This document shows, piece by piece, positions 52,541-60,970 of a stretch of DNA of 64,000 nucleotides; the stretch's first letter is position 1; each line of letters starts with the position of its first letter. The notes beneath the pieces are model-generated. The model did no database searches, was not told the origin of the DNA, and saw nothing but the letters and a program-made list of their open reading frames with translations. The DNA comes from Caulobacter sp. (lineage in GTDB: Bacteria; Pseudomonadota; Alphaproteobacteria; Caulobacterales; Caulobacteraceae): NCBI GenBank assembly GCA_030678995.1, contig JAUXTQ010000046.1, positions 1-64,000 on the forward strand. Direction: 5' to 3'. Made by a program: the position numbers and the translations under genes.

Positions 52541-53299
52541 TCAACCACACTTCGGCCAGCCGCCCATGTCCAGATGGAAATGGTCGCTGTGTTCGGCGTT
52601 GTAGTCGGGGCTGAGGGTGGTCAGGAATATCCGGCAACCGCCATCGCGGACCCGGCGCAGGAACCGGCCGCGGGGACCGGGGTCCTTCCAGTCGAGGGCC
52701 ACGGAGATCACCCGGCCGTCGGCCAGGCGGAAGGCCGCCACGTCGATGGCGTTGGCGCTGGCGTGCTCGCTGACCGGCCCCTCGTCCTTGCCGTACTGGC
52801 GGCGGCAGGCGTAGCTGCCGAAATGGTCGATGGCGACCACGGCCTGGCCGAGCTCGTCGATGGCCGCCTGCTGGACCACCTGACGCTCCCAGATGCTGAA
52901 GGCCAGGGCCTCCCTGCAGGTCATCGGCGCGTCGCGCGGCGACAGGGGGGCGAGCCCCGATGTCAGGCGGACGGTGTCCGTGATCACGCAGATGCCGCCC
53001 GCCGCGGCCGGGACTTCCGTATACTCAATGCCGCCCTGGGCCAGGATCTCCCGGCAGGCGGCCGGATCCTCGCCCGCGCGCGCCGCCTTGATCTTGGTCG
53101 AGGCGCCGACCGGATCGATCAGGGCCAGGGCCTTCCACGGCAGATGCTCGCGCGGAATGGCGCGGTCGGCGGTGAACACGATGATCCCGACCAGGCCCCA
53201 CAACAGGGCAAACCCAACCACGCCGGCCGCCAGGGTCTGGCGTCGGGCATGCCTCTCGATGTGAGGCTTGCGGGGATTGGGTACGCGATAGGCGGCCAT
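52541..53299 (-). CDS. Extensin-like family protein
   Basis: A 252-residue membrane-anchored protein: cytoplasmic basic N-terminus, one membrane helix (LAAGVVGFALLWGLVGIIVF, about 24-44), then the Extensin-like_C domain (VVAIDHFGSYACRRQYGKDE, SEHASANAIDVAAFRLADGR and HSDHFHLDMGGWP). The His/Asp set resembles D-Ala-D-Ala metallopeptidases of the VanY/MepA type, so a peptidoglycan role is likely. Usual arrangement in alphaproteobacteria. Not in an operon. Confidence 0.85.
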   Translation of the reverse strand: MAAYRVPNPRKPHIERHARRQTLAAGVVGFALLWGLVGIIVFTADRAIPREHLPWKALALIDPVGASTKIKAARAGEDPAACREILAQGGIEYTEVPAAAGGICVITDTVRLTSGLAPLSPRDAPMTCREALAFSIWERQVVQQAAIDELGQAVVAIDHFGSYACRRQYGKDEGPVSEHASANAIDVAAFRLADGRVISVALDWKDPGPRGRFLRRVRDGGCRIFLTTLSPDYNAEHSDHFHLDMGGWPKCG

Positions 53300-53356
53300 G
53301 TGCGATCAATGAACGATGGTCGTCGCCAGCTGCGTCAGGAAAATGACGACGGCATA

Positions 53357-53383
53357 GGGACAGACACCTGTGGTGTCTGTCCC
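53357..53383. repeat. GGGACAGACACC palindrome (type B)
   Basis: GGGACAGACACCTGTGGTGT CTGTCCC. It ends seven bases before the stop of the AhpD-like gene. Copies at 1381-1410, 18186-18213 and 60928-60953. Confidence 0.85.
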
Positions 53384-53389
53384 TAACGT

Positions 53390-53941
53390 CTATCGCTGTA
53401 ACGAGTCCACCACCGCGCCGCCAGCCGGCGGGTCGATGTCGGTGCGGGTGGTCTCCGTCAGCCGGGCCATGGTCATGTAGAATCCGCAGGTCAGGATGAT
53501 CTCGACGATCTCCTTGGCGCTGAAGTGCTTCTGCGCCTCGGCAAGTGACGCCTCGCTGGCCTTGACCTTCTCGATGACCTCGGCGGCGAAGGCCAGCAGC
53601 GCCTTTTCCTTCGCACTGAACGCCGGATCGTCCAGCCGCCGGGTGGCCAGGGCGTCGATCTGGCCCTGGGTGCAGCCGCAGCGCAGGCCGATCGGCACGT
53701 GCTGGACCCACTCGTATTCGCCGCCCTCCAGCTCGGCGACCAGCAGGATGACCAGCTCGCGCAGGTCAGCGCCCAGCTGCTGCCGGCTGAGGATCGCCCC
53801 GCCGAAGCGCAGGGCCGGCTCCATCATCGTGTCGGCGTTGGCCAGCATGCGGAAGATGTTCAGCTTGACTGTCAGCTTGCCCCAGTACTCCGCCGCCTTG
53901 GGCGGCAGCTTGTCGGTGTCGGCGAAGGGGACGAGGGCCAT
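53390..53941 (-). CDS. Carboxymuconolactone decarboxylase/AhpD-like protein
   Basis: A 183-residue alkylhydroperoxidase D-like fold protein. LRFGGAILSRQQLGADLREL VILLVAELEGGEYEWVQH and LTCGFYMTMARLTETT show the family layout. The usual active-site CxxC-H is not visible: EYEWVQHVPIGLRCG has one Cys near a His. It may bind rather than reduce. The stop of this gene is followed by a type B palindrome; the start is one base after the HepT stop. Confidence 0.78.
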   Translation of the reverse strand: MALVPFADTDKLPPKAAEYWGKLTVKLNIFRMLANADTMMEPALRFGGAILSRQQLGADLRELVILLVAELEGGEYEWVQHVPIGLRCGCTQGQIDALATRRLDDPAFSAKEKALLAFAAEVIEKVKASEASLAEAQKHFSAKEIVEIILTCGFYMTMARLTETTRTDIDPPAGGAVVDSLQR

Positions 53942-54298
53942 TCAGGTTTCTCCCAATTTGGTCAGCATTCTTCTTGTCGCGGCGTCGAGGCTGTCGAGCT
54001 GCGTTGTGATGATGGTCCAGATCACGTCCGGATCGAGCTCCGGATAGCCGTGGGCGACCAGATTTCGGCTGGCGACGATCTGGCGCCAAGGCGTCTCCGG
54101 TTCCCCGGCCTTCAGTTCAGGCGGCAGATGGACGACTGATTCGCCGATGACGACGATGTTCATCGCGACGGCGTCAAAGCTCGTCGCCCCATTCAGGAAA
54201 TCGGCCTTCACGACGCCCTCGACGTGGTGGCGAATGCGTGCGGTCGCCTCGAGCATGTCCTGAAGTCGCATGCGGGCGTCACGTGCGACCTTAGGCAT
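53942..54298 (-). CDS. hepT: HepT-like RNase toxin (DUF86)
   Basis: A 118-residue HEPN-domain protein. The RX4-6HxY motif reads RNLVAHGYPE (Arg, His and Tyr present), which forms the RNase active site and the Tyr that the partner AMPylates. MNIVVIGESVVHLPPEL is a typical second helix region. It overlaps the MntA gene by eight bases. Family: MntA-HepT type VII toxin-antitoxin. Confidence 0.88.
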   Translation of the reverse strand: MPKVARDARMRLQDMLEATARIRHHVEGVVKADFLNGATSFDAVAMNIVVIGESVVHLPPELKAGEPETPWRQIVASRNLVAHGYPELDPDVIWTIITTQLDSLDAATRRMLTKLGET

Positions 54299-54581
54299 AG
54301 ACGACTTCGCCCAGGACGCGGTCGCGCATCAGGCGCTTCAGCGACTTGGCCGTGACGATGTCCACGGGCCGTTTGAGCACGGCCGCCAGTTCGTCCGAGA
54401 GGCCGAAATATTCCCAGCCTGGAACCCGTGTGGGATCGAACTCCACCAGCACGTCGACGTCGCTGTCAGGCCCTGCCTCTCCCCGCGCCACCGAGCCGAA
54501 CACGCCGACCCGCGCGACACCGTAGCGGTCGAGCAGCGGCCTGGCGCCGCGCAGCTTCTCAAGGGCTTCGTCGAGGGTCAC
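54291..54581 (-). CDS. mntA: MntA-like nucleotidyltransferase antitoxin
   Basis: A 96-residue minimal nucleotidyltransferase beginning (GTG) TLDEALEKLRGARPLLDRYG. VGVFGSVARGEAGPDSDVDV LVEFD is the GSx10DxD motif with both catalytic Asp. In known systems MntA AMPylates the HepT Tyr to neutralise it. An open frame continues 33 bases upstream, but GTG at 54581 matches the usual N-terminus. First gene of the pair. Confidence 0.87.
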   Translation of the reverse strand: MTLDEALEKLRGARPLLDRYGVARVGVFGSVARGEAGPDSDVDVLVEFDPTRVPGWEYFGLSDELAAVLKRPVDIVTAKSLKRLMRDRVLGEVVYA

Positions 54582-54652
54582 AGATGGATAGTAGCACAGA
54601 CGGCGCCCGTGCACTTGGCGGAACGCCGATCCGGGTCCATCAACAGCCCTCC

Positions 54653-56062
54653 ATGACCACGCCGACGGACATCTCCGAACCCTCGGGCTGGCGCGAGCTG
54701 ATGACCCCGGCGCTGGCGACGCGGTTCGCCTTCCTGTGCCTGGGCATCTGGCTGAACGCCGCTGACGCGCTGGTGACGGTGACCCTGACCCCGACGATCG
54801 CCAGGGACATCGGCGGCTTCCAGTATTTCGGCTGGGCCGTGGCGGCCTTCCTGCTGGCCTCGATCATTGCCGGGGCGGCGTCCGGACGGGTGTCGCTGTT
54901 GATGGGCCTGCGCCCGGCCACGGCCTTGGCGGGGGCGGCCTACGCCATCGGTTGCGCGGTCAGCGCGCTGGCGCCGGACTTCTTTGTTTTTGTGGCCGGG
55001 CGGCTGATCCAGGGACTGGGCGCGGGGGCGGTGGTGGCCCTCTGCTATGTGGCCATCAACACCCTGTTCCCCGAGCGGCTGTGGGTGCGAGTCTATGGCG
55101 CCATTGCCGGGGTCTGGGGTGTGGCCACCCTGATCGGACCCTCGATCGGCGCGGTGTTCGCCGAGGGCGGCATCTGGCGCGGGGCTTTCTGGTTCTTCGG
55201 CGTGCAGGGCGTGGTCTTCATGGTCGCGACCTTCCTGATGGTGAAGAAGTCACCGCCGCCGGAGGCCCTGACCTCGCGCGTGCCAATGGCGCAGCTGGCC
55301 GTGCTGACCCTGGGCGTGACCCTGATCGCGGCGGCGGGCGTGGTCGGCTCCATCTGGACAGCCGCCCTGCTGGGCGCTGCGGGGATGGCCAGTCTGGCCC
55401 TGCTGCTGCGCATCGACGCGAAGGCCGGCGGGGTGCTGCTGCCCCTTTCGGCCGGAGACCTCACCCGGGCGGCGGGCGCCGGCTATTTCGTGATCTTCGC
55501 CCTGGAGGTGGCGACCATCGCCTTCACCGTCTACGGCCCGGCCTTCGTTCAGGCGCTTCACGGCGCCTCGCCGCTGGTGGCCGGCTATGTGATCACCGCC
55601 ATCGCCGCCGGCTGGACCGTGGTGGCCATGGCGACGGCCGGGGTTCAGAACCACGATGGCCTGATGATCCGGGGCGGCGCGACCCTGGTGGTGGCCGGCA
55701 CGGTCTGGGGCGCCTGGGCCGTGGCGCAGGGCTCGACCCTGACCATCGTGCTGGCGATGATCCTCATGGGCTCCGGCTTCGGCGCCAGCTGGGCCTTCGT
55801 GGCCAAACGGATCGTCGCCAGCCTGCCGGAGGGCGAACGGCCGCTGGGCTCGTCAGCCGTCCCCACCGCCCAGCTGATCGGCGGCGCCTTCGGGGCGGCG
55901 GCGGCCAGCGCCGTCGCCGGCGCCCTGGGCTTCGCCGACGGGGTCGAGCCGGGCAACGGGGCGGTCAACGGCCTCACGCTGTTCGCCGCCTTCATCCCCG
56001 TCTCCCTCGCCGGCTGGCTGGCCGCCTGGCGGTTGGGCGGTCTGAAGCCGGCGCAGGGCTGA
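54653..56062 (+). CDS. MFS transporter (EmrB/QacA-like)
   Basis: A 469-residue carrier with about 14 membrane segments. LNAADALVTVTLTPTIARDI GGFQYFGWAV resembles the DHA2 start (A/L-x-TPTIA), and the early AGRLIQGLGAGAVVALCYVA INTLF is the motif C-like helix region of drug/H+ antiporters. Substrate unknown. ATG at 54653 is chosen; it is divergent from the mntA-hepT pair. Confidence 0.85.
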   Translation: MTTPTDISEPSGWRELMTPALATRFAFLCLGIWLNAADALVTVTLTPTIARDIGGFQYFGWAVAAFLLASIIAGAASGRVSLLMGLRPATALAGAAYAIGCAVSALAPDFFVFVAGRLIQGLGAGAVVALCYVAINTLFPERLWVRVYGAIAGVWGVATLIGPSIGAVFAEGGIWRGAFWFFGVQGVVFMVATFLMVKKSPPPEALTSRVPMAQLAVLTLGVTLIAAAGVVGSIWTAALLGAAGMASLALLLRIDAKAGGVLLPLSAGDLTRAAGAGYFVIFALEVATIAFTVYGPAFVQALHGASPLVAGYVITAIAAGWTVVAMATAGVQNHDGLMIRGGATLVVAGTVWGAWAVAQGSTLTIVLAMILMGSGFGASWAFVAKRIVASLPEGERPLGSSAVPTAQLIGGAFGAAAASAVAGALGFADGVEPGNGAVNGLTLFAAFIPVSLAGWLAAWRLGGLKPAQG

Positions 56063-56233
56063 CCGCACCAGGCCGCCAACCAGACCCAGCCCAAGCAGCC
56101 ACCAAAGGCCGCCGGGAGCCTGGGCCGTCAGTGCAATCGCCAGGATGGCCGCAGCGAGCCCACCTCCGAGAACGAGCCAGCCGAGCACCGTCAGCCTGTG
56201 GTTCGGCCGGCGCAGGCGGTCAATGAAGGGCAT
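55853..56233 (-). CDS. Possible small membrane protein, convergent with the MFS gene
   Basis: The first ~70 residues (MPFIDRLRRPNHRLTVLGWL then VLGGGLAAAILAIALTAQAP GGLWWLLGLGLVGGLV) show two membrane helices and good codon usage between 56233 and 56050. The frame then runs 210 bases antisense into the MFS gene as low-complexity Gly/Glu/Asp/Arg sequence. Either the gene overlaps strongly, or a small indel has removed its real stop near 56050. Weak call. Confidence 0.35.
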   Translation of the reverse strand: MPFIDRLRRPNHRLTVLGWLVLGGGLAAAILAIALTAQAPGGLWWLLGLGLVGGLVRSALRRLQTAQPPGGQPAGEGDGDEGGEQREAVDRPVARLDPVGEAQGAGDGAGRRRPEGAADQLGGGDG

Positions 56234-56264
56234 GGGGCGAGGCTAGCGCGGCCCGGCTGCGAAG

Positions 56265-56432
56265 TCAGCCGGCGGCCGCGACCAGAACGATGGCCATGCC
56301 GAGCACGAAGCCGCCGCCGAACACCACCGCCACGGCGCGGGCCAGACCATCGGCGCCGGCGAACAGGGTGGCGAAGCCGAAGGCGGGGGGAGCGTCGGCG
56401 CGGGCGATGCGGAAAGCTGCGGTATCGGACAT
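56265..56432 (-). CDS. Small membrane protein, 55 aa
   Basis: MSDTAAFRIARADAPPAFGF then ATLFAGADGLARAVAVVFGG GFVLGMAIVLVAAAG: one C-terminal membrane helix. AAAGGA lies seven bases before the ATG at 56432. Too short for most predictors. No family recognised. It is the first minus-strand gene after the MFS region. Confidence 0.55.
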   Translation of the reverse strand: MSDTAAFRIARADAPPAFGFATLFAGADGLARAVAVVFGGGFVLGMAIVLVAAAG

Positions 56433-56516
56433 GCTAAATTCCTTTCGGGGGCGTCTCCCTAAAGACGCGCGCTCCGAAAGACCACCCCGCATCACCCGAA
56501 AATGGGTAGTGCGCCC

Positions 56517-58508
56517 TCAGGCCTCGGCCAACGCCGCCCGTTCCACCACCTTGACCACGTCGGACATGATCTCGGTCAGCCTGAAGTCCTTGGGCGTGTA
56601 GATGCGCCGCACGCCCATCTGCTTGAGGATCAGGGCGTCGTCGGGCGGGATGATGCCGCCCACCACCACCGGGATGTCGGCCAGGCCCCCGGCGCGCATC
56701 AGGCGGACGACCTCCTGCACCAGGTCCAGGTGCGAGCCGGACAGGATCGACAGGCCGACCACATGCGCCCGGGTCGCCTTCGCCCGGCGGACGATCTCCT
56801 CCGGCGTCGAGCGGATGCCGTCGTAGTGGACCTCCATGCCCACGGCCCGCGCCCGGGTGGCGATCTGTTCGGCGCCGTTGGAGTGGCCGTCGAGCCCCGG
56901 CTTGCCTATCAGGTAGGTCAGGGTGCGGCCGAGCAGTGCGCCGACCCGCTCCACATCCCGTTTCACCGCGGCAATGTCCTCGGCGTCCTCGCCCGAGGCG
57001 ACGACCACGGCGACGCCGGTGGGACCGCGGTATTCGCCGAACACCTCGCGCAGGGCGAAGGCCCATTCGCCGGTGGTCACCCCGGCCTTCGCCGCGACAA
57101 TGGAGGGCTCCATGATGTTGCGGCCGTCGCGGGCGGCGGCCTTCAGGTCGGCCAGGGCCGCCTCGACCGCGCCATGATCGCGGGCCGCGCGCCAGGCCTT
57201 CAGCCGCTCGACGACGCCCGCCTCCAGCTTCGGATCGACGGTCTCGATCGAGCCCTCGCCGGCCGACAGGGGCGATTGTTCCGTGTCTGTCCAGCGGTTG
57301 ACGCCGACCACGGTCATGCCGCCGGTCTCGACCGCCCGCACCCGCGCGGCGTTGGAGCCGACCAGCTCGCCCTTCATGTAGCCGATCGCCGCCGCCGCGC
57401 CGCCGAGGGCGTCGATCCTGGCCAGTTCCGCCAGGGCCCCGGCCTTCAGCTCGGCGACCTTGGCCTCGACCACGTGGCTGCCGGCGAACAGATCCTCGTA
57501 TTCCAGCAGGTCGGTCTCATAGGCCAGCACCTGCTGCATGCGCAGGCTCCACTGCTGGTCCCATGGCCGGGGCAGGCCGAGCGCCTCGTTCCACGCCGGC
57601 AGCTGCAGGGCCCGGCAACGGGCGTCCTTGCTGAGCGTCACCGCCAGGGCCTCCAGCAGGATGCGGTAGGGATTGTTCTCCGGCTGCTGCTCGGTCAGTC
57701 CCAGGCTGTTGACCTGCACCCCGTAGCGGAAGCGGCGGGCCTTGGCGTCCCGCACGCCGTAGCGGTCGCGCAGGATCTCGTCCCACAGGGCGGTGAACGC
57801 GCGCATCTTGCACAGCTCGGTGACGAACCGGACGCCGGCGTTGACGAAGAAGCTGATCCGGGAACAGACGATCTCGAAGTCCTGGTCCGGCACCTGGCCG
57901 CCGGCCCTGACCGTGTCGAGCACCGAGATGGCCGTGGCCATGGCGTAGGCCAGCTCCTGCTCCGGCGTCGCCCCGGCCTCCTGCAGGTGATAGCTGCAGA
58001 CGTTCATCGGGTTCCATTTGGGAACCTCGCGGTAGCACCAGGCGATCATGTCGCCGATCAGCCGCAGCGAGGGCTCGGGGGGGAAGATGTAGGTGCCGCG
58101 GCTGAGGTACTCCTTGATCAGATCGTTCTGCGTCGTGCCCTGCAGCGCCGAGCGCGACGCGCCCTGCTCGTCGGCCAGGGCGACGTACATCGCCAGCAGC
58201 CAGGCGGCCGGGGCGTTGATCGTCATCGAGGTGTTCATCTTGTCGAGCGGGATGCCGTCGAACAGCGCGCGCATGTCGCCCAGGTGCCCGACCGGCACCC
58301 CGACCTTGCCCACCTCGCCCCGCGCCAGGATGTGGTCGGCGTCGTAGCCGGTCTGGGTCGGCAGGTCGAAGGCCACCGACAGTCCGGTCTGCCCGGCCGC
58401 CAGGTTGCGGCGGTACAGGGCGTTGGACTTCTCGGCCGTGGAGTGGCCCGCATAGGTGCGGAAGATCCACGGGGCGTCGCGTTCGTGCTGGAAGGGCTTG
58501 TCGGTCAT
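56517..58508 (-). CDS. ecm: Ethylmalonyl-CoA mutase (MeaA)
   Basis: A 663-residue coenzyme-B12 mutase. The substrate domain begins PWIFRTYAGHSTAEKSNALY RRNL and contains GLSVAFDLPTQTGYDADHIL and the radical-binding region; the B12 domain near residue 510 has KPGLDGHSNGAEQ (DxHxxG). The size and the AGHSTAEKSNALYR start are those of ethylmalonyl-CoA mutase rather than methylmalonyl-CoA mutase. It converts ethylmalonyl-CoA to methylsuccinyl-CoA. Near ccr it marks the ethylmalonyl-CoA pathway for acetyl-CoA use. Confidence 0.93.
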   Translation of the reverse strand: MTDKPFQHERDAPWIFRTYAGHSTAEKSNALYRRNLAAGQTGLSVAFDLPTQTGYDADHILARGEVGKVGVPVGHLGDMRALFDGIPLDKMNTSMTINAPAAWLLAMYVALADEQGASRSALQGTTQNDLIKEYLSRGTYIFPPEPSLRLIGDMIAWCYREVPKWNPMNVCSYHLQEAGATPEQELAYAMATAISVLDTVRAGGQVPDQDFEIVCSRISFFVNAGVRFVTELCKMRAFTALWDEILRDRYGVRDAKARRFRYGVQVNSLGLTEQQPENNPYRILLEALAVTLSKDARCRALQLPAWNEALGLPRPWDQQWSLRMQQVLAYETDLLEYEDLFAGSHVVEAKVAELKAGALAELARIDALGGAAAAIGYMKGELVGSNAARVRAVETGGMTVVGVNRWTDTEQSPLSAGEGSIETVDPKLEAGVVERLKAWRAARDHGAVEAALADLKAAARDGRNIMEPSIVAAKAGVTTGEWAFALREVFGEYRGPTGVAVVVASGEDAEDIAAVKRDVERVGALLGRTLTYLIGKPGLDGHSNGAEQIATRARAVGMEVHYDGIRSTPEEIVRRAKATRAHVVGLSILSGSHLDLVQEVVRLMRAGGLADIPVVVGGIIPPDDALILKQMGVRRIYTPKDFRLTEIMSDVVKVVERAALAEA

Positions 58509-58532
58509 GGCGGCGGATCATGGCGATCCACC

Positions 58533-58547
58533 TGCTGCGGTGCAACA
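58533..58547. promoter_or_regulatory. Palindrome TGCTGC-GGT-GCAACA upstream of ecm
   Basis: Six-base arms (one mismatch) around GGT, 25-39 bases before the ecm ATG. The TGC-N3-GCA core is shared with sites at 59403-59417, 42733-42749 and 42846-42862. Confidence 0.35.
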
Positions 58548-58598
58548 TTTTTGCGCGAAAGGGCTGTCGCTGGCGCCATCACGGCAAAAACGACCCGG

Positions 58599-59345
58599 CT
58601 ATGAGCGCGTGAACACCGCCGGCCGCTTTTCCAGGAACGATGCGACCGCCTCGCGGTGGTCGGCGCTGCCCGCCAGGACATCCAGCGCACCCGGCATCCG
58701 CGCCGCGCTCTCCGCCGCGTCCAGTCCGGCGAACCGCTTGGCCGCCTCGACGGCCAGCGGGGCGCGGCTGGCGATCTGGCCTGCCAGCGTCAGGGCCTCG
58801 TCGAGCAGCCGTTCGGCCGCATACACCCCCGTGACCAGTCCCGTCCGCAGCGCCGTCGCCGCGTCGATCGGCAGACCGGTCAGCAGCATGGCCTTGGCCG
58901 GGCCGACGCCGATCAGCCTCGGCAGCCGCCCGGTCGAAGCCATCAGCCCGACATTGACCCCCGAGGCTGTGAAACTGGCCCCCTCGGCCGCCAGCCGGAT
59001 GTCGCAGGCCAGCGCCAGGTCCAGCCCGCCGCCCAGCGCTCCGCCGTTGACGGCCGCGATCACCGGCATCCGCAGGGTCTCGATGCGACCCATCAGCGCG
59101 TTGAAGTCACTGATCGGCGACAGGTCATCCGGCGCGCGGTCGGCCAGTTCCCGCAGGTCGTTGCCGGCGCAAAACAGCCGCCCCCGCCCGGTCAGCATGA
59201 TGCACCGCACGTCGAGGTCCGCGTCGATCGCGTCCAGCCCAGCGTTCATCAGCAGGCGCATGGCGTTGCCCAGAGCGTTGGTCGGCGGCAGGTCGAGTTC
59301 GACCAGGGCGATGTGGGGTGCGGGGCGGCTGAAGTGGATGGTCAT
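58599..59345 (-). CDS. Enoyl-CoA hydratase family protein between ecm and ccr
   Basis: A 248-residue crotonase-fold protein. IALVELDLPPTNALGNAMRL, the oxyanion segment GRGRLFCAGNDLREL and NGGALGGGLDLALACDIRLA are typical; the usual catalytic Glu pair is partly replaced (VNVGLMASTGRLPRLIG). Located 90 bases upstream of ecm on the same strand, so it could act in the ethylmalonyl-CoA pathway, but substrate is not shown. Confidence 0.83.
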   Translation of the reverse strand: MTIHFSRPAPHIALVELDLPPTNALGNAMRLLMNAGLDAIDADLDVRCIMLTGRGRLFCAGNDLRELADRAPDDLSPISDFNALMGRIETLRMPVIAAVNGGALGGGLDLALACDIRLAAEGASFTASGVNVGLMASTGRLPRLIGVGPAKAMLLTGLPIDAATALRTGLVTGVYAAERLLDEALTLAGQIASRAPLAVEAAKRFAGLDAAESAARMPGALDVLAGSADHREAVASFLEKRPAVFTRS

Positions 59346-59402
59346 GGCGGCGCTATGCTCCTGGTCTCTCCCGCCCTAGCACCGCGGACCGCCGTTCGGC
59401 CA

Positions 59403-59417
59403 TGTTGCGCCGCACAA
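59403..59417. promoter_or_regulatory. Palindrome-like TGTTGC-GCC-GCACAA upstream of ccr
   Basis: In the intergenic region between the hydratase gene (starts 59345, minus) and ccr (starts 59641, plus). The 295-base gap is otherwise without a gene; its ccr-proximal part includes CAACAGAAACGCGCCCCAAA but no clear promoter was identified. Confidence 0.35.
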
Positions 59418-59640
59418 GAATCCGCTTGCCAGTTTCAAACAGTTGTCACACGATCCTTCCCCTGCGGCCGGTGAACGGTGGTGTCCCAGGGCACAGCTTT
59501 GCGTCGAACCCGCACAAATCGACGGATCACGGGCCGGTTTTCGTCGGGCGGCCCGATGCCCCGCGAAACGCCGGAACGCTCCCCGGCGCTACTGCATCGC
59601 AACAGAAACGCGCCCCAAAGAACGCTCAACGGACCGCCAG

Positions 59641-60921
59641 ATGACCACCGCCACGCTTGAGAAGACGCCCGTGAAGGATCTCTACGAAATCGGCGAGATT
59701 CCGCCGCCCTTCCATGTGCCGAAAAACATGTACGCCTGGACCGTGCGCAAGGAGCGCCACGGGCGCCCGGCGACGGCCATGCAGGTCGAGGTGGTGCCCA
59801 CCTGGGAGATCGGCGAGGACGAGGTGCTGATCCTCGTGATGGCCGCGGGCGTCAACTACAACGGCGTCTGGGCCGCGCTCGGCGAGCCGGTCAGCGTGCT
59901 CGACGTGCACAAGCTGCCCTATCACATCGCCGGCTCCGACGCGGCCGGCATCGTCTGGGCCGTCGGCAAGAAGGTCCGCCGCTGGAAGCCGGGCGACGAG
60001 GTGGTCGTCCACTGTAACCAGGACGACGGCGACGACGAGGAGTGCAACGGCGGCGACCCGATGTTCTCCCCCAGCCAGCGCATCTGGGGCTACGAGACGC
60101 CCGACGGCAGCTTCGCCCAGTTCGCCCGGGTGCAGTCGCGCCAGCTGATGCCGCGCCCCAAGCACCTGACCTGGGAAGAGAGCGCCTGCTACACCCTGAC
60201 GCTGGCCACCGCCTACCGCATGCTTTTCGGCCACAAGCCGCATGAGCTGAAGCCCGGCCAGAACGTGCTGGTCTGGGGCTCCTCGGGGGGCCTGGGCGTG
60301 TTCGCCGTGCAGCTGGCCGCCGTGGCCGGGGCCAACGCCATCGGCGTGGTCAGTTCGGACGACAAGATCGACTTCGTGCTCAGCCAGGGCGCCAAGGCGG
60401 TGCTGAACCGCAAGGAATTCAACTGCTGGGGCCAGCTGCCGACGGTCAACGGCCCCGAGTTCAACGACTACATGAAGGAGACCCGCAAGTTCGGGAAGGC
60501 CGTGTGGCAGATCACCGGCAACAAGGACGTCGACCTGGTGTTCGAACACCCGGGCGAGTCCACCTTCCCGGTCTCGGTGTTCCTGGTGAAGCGCGGCGGC
60601 ATGGTGGCCATCTGCGCCGGCACCAGCGGCTACAACCTGACCATGGACGCCCGCTTCCTGTGGATGCGCCAGAAGCGCGTCCAGGGCAGCCACTTCGCCA
60701 ACCTGATGCAGGCCAGCGCGGCCAACCAGCTGGTGATCAACCGCCAGGTCGATCCCTGCCTCTCCGAAGTGTTCCGCTGGGAAGACATCCCCGCCGCCCA
60801 CGAGAAGATGCTCGATAACCAGCACCTGCCCGGCAACATGGGCGTACTGGTCTGCGCCCAGCGCCCGGGCCTGCGGACGTTCGAGGAGGTTCAGGAGATT
60901 TCGGCGGAGATGGGGGTCTAG
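59641..60921 (+). CDS. ccr: Crotonyl-CoA carboxylase/reductase
   Basis: A 426-residue NADPH-dependent enzyme of the medium-chain dehydrogenase/reductase family. It begins MTTATLEKTPVKDLYEIGEI PPPFHVPKNMYAWTVRKERH, contains SDAAGIVWAVGKKVRRWKPG DEVVVHCNQ and the NADPH loop WGSSGGLGVFAVQLAAVAG. It carboxylates crotonyl-CoA reductively to ethylmalonyl-CoA, the defining step of the ethylmalonyl-CoA pathway. Start at 59641 is chosen by family homology; the frame is open upstream. A type B palindrome follows seven bases after the stop. Confidence 0.95.
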   Translation: MTTATLEKTPVKDLYEIGEIPPPFHVPKNMYAWTVRKERHGRPATAMQVEVVPTWEIGEDEVLILVMAAGVNYNGVWAALGEPVSVLDVHKLPYHIAGSDAAGIVWAVGKKVRRWKPGDEVVVHCNQDDGDDEECNGGDPMFSPSQRIWGYETPDGSFAQFARVQSRQLMPRPKHLTWEESACYTLTLATAYRMLFGHKPHELKPGQNVLVWGSSGGLGVFAVQLAAVAGANAIGVVSSDDKIDFVLSQGAKAVLNRKEFNCWGQLPTVNGPEFNDYMKETRKFGKAVWQITGNKDVDLVFEHPGESTFPVSVFLVKRGGMVAICAGTSGYNLTMDARFLWMRQKRVQGSHFANLMQASAANQLVINRQVDPCLSEVFRWEDIPAAHEKMLDNQHLPGNMGVLVCAQRPGLRTFEEVQEISAEMGV

Positions 60922-60927
60922 GGCTCA

Positions 60928-60953
60928 GGGACAGACACAAGGGTGTCTGTCCC
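60928..60953. repeat. GGGACAGACACC-type palindrome (type B)
   Basis: GGGACAGACACAAGGGTGTC TGTCCC, between ccr and the convergent zinc-ribbon gene. Arms of 10 bases. Confidence 0.83.
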
Positions 60954-60970
60954 GATTCAACCGCCAACTC

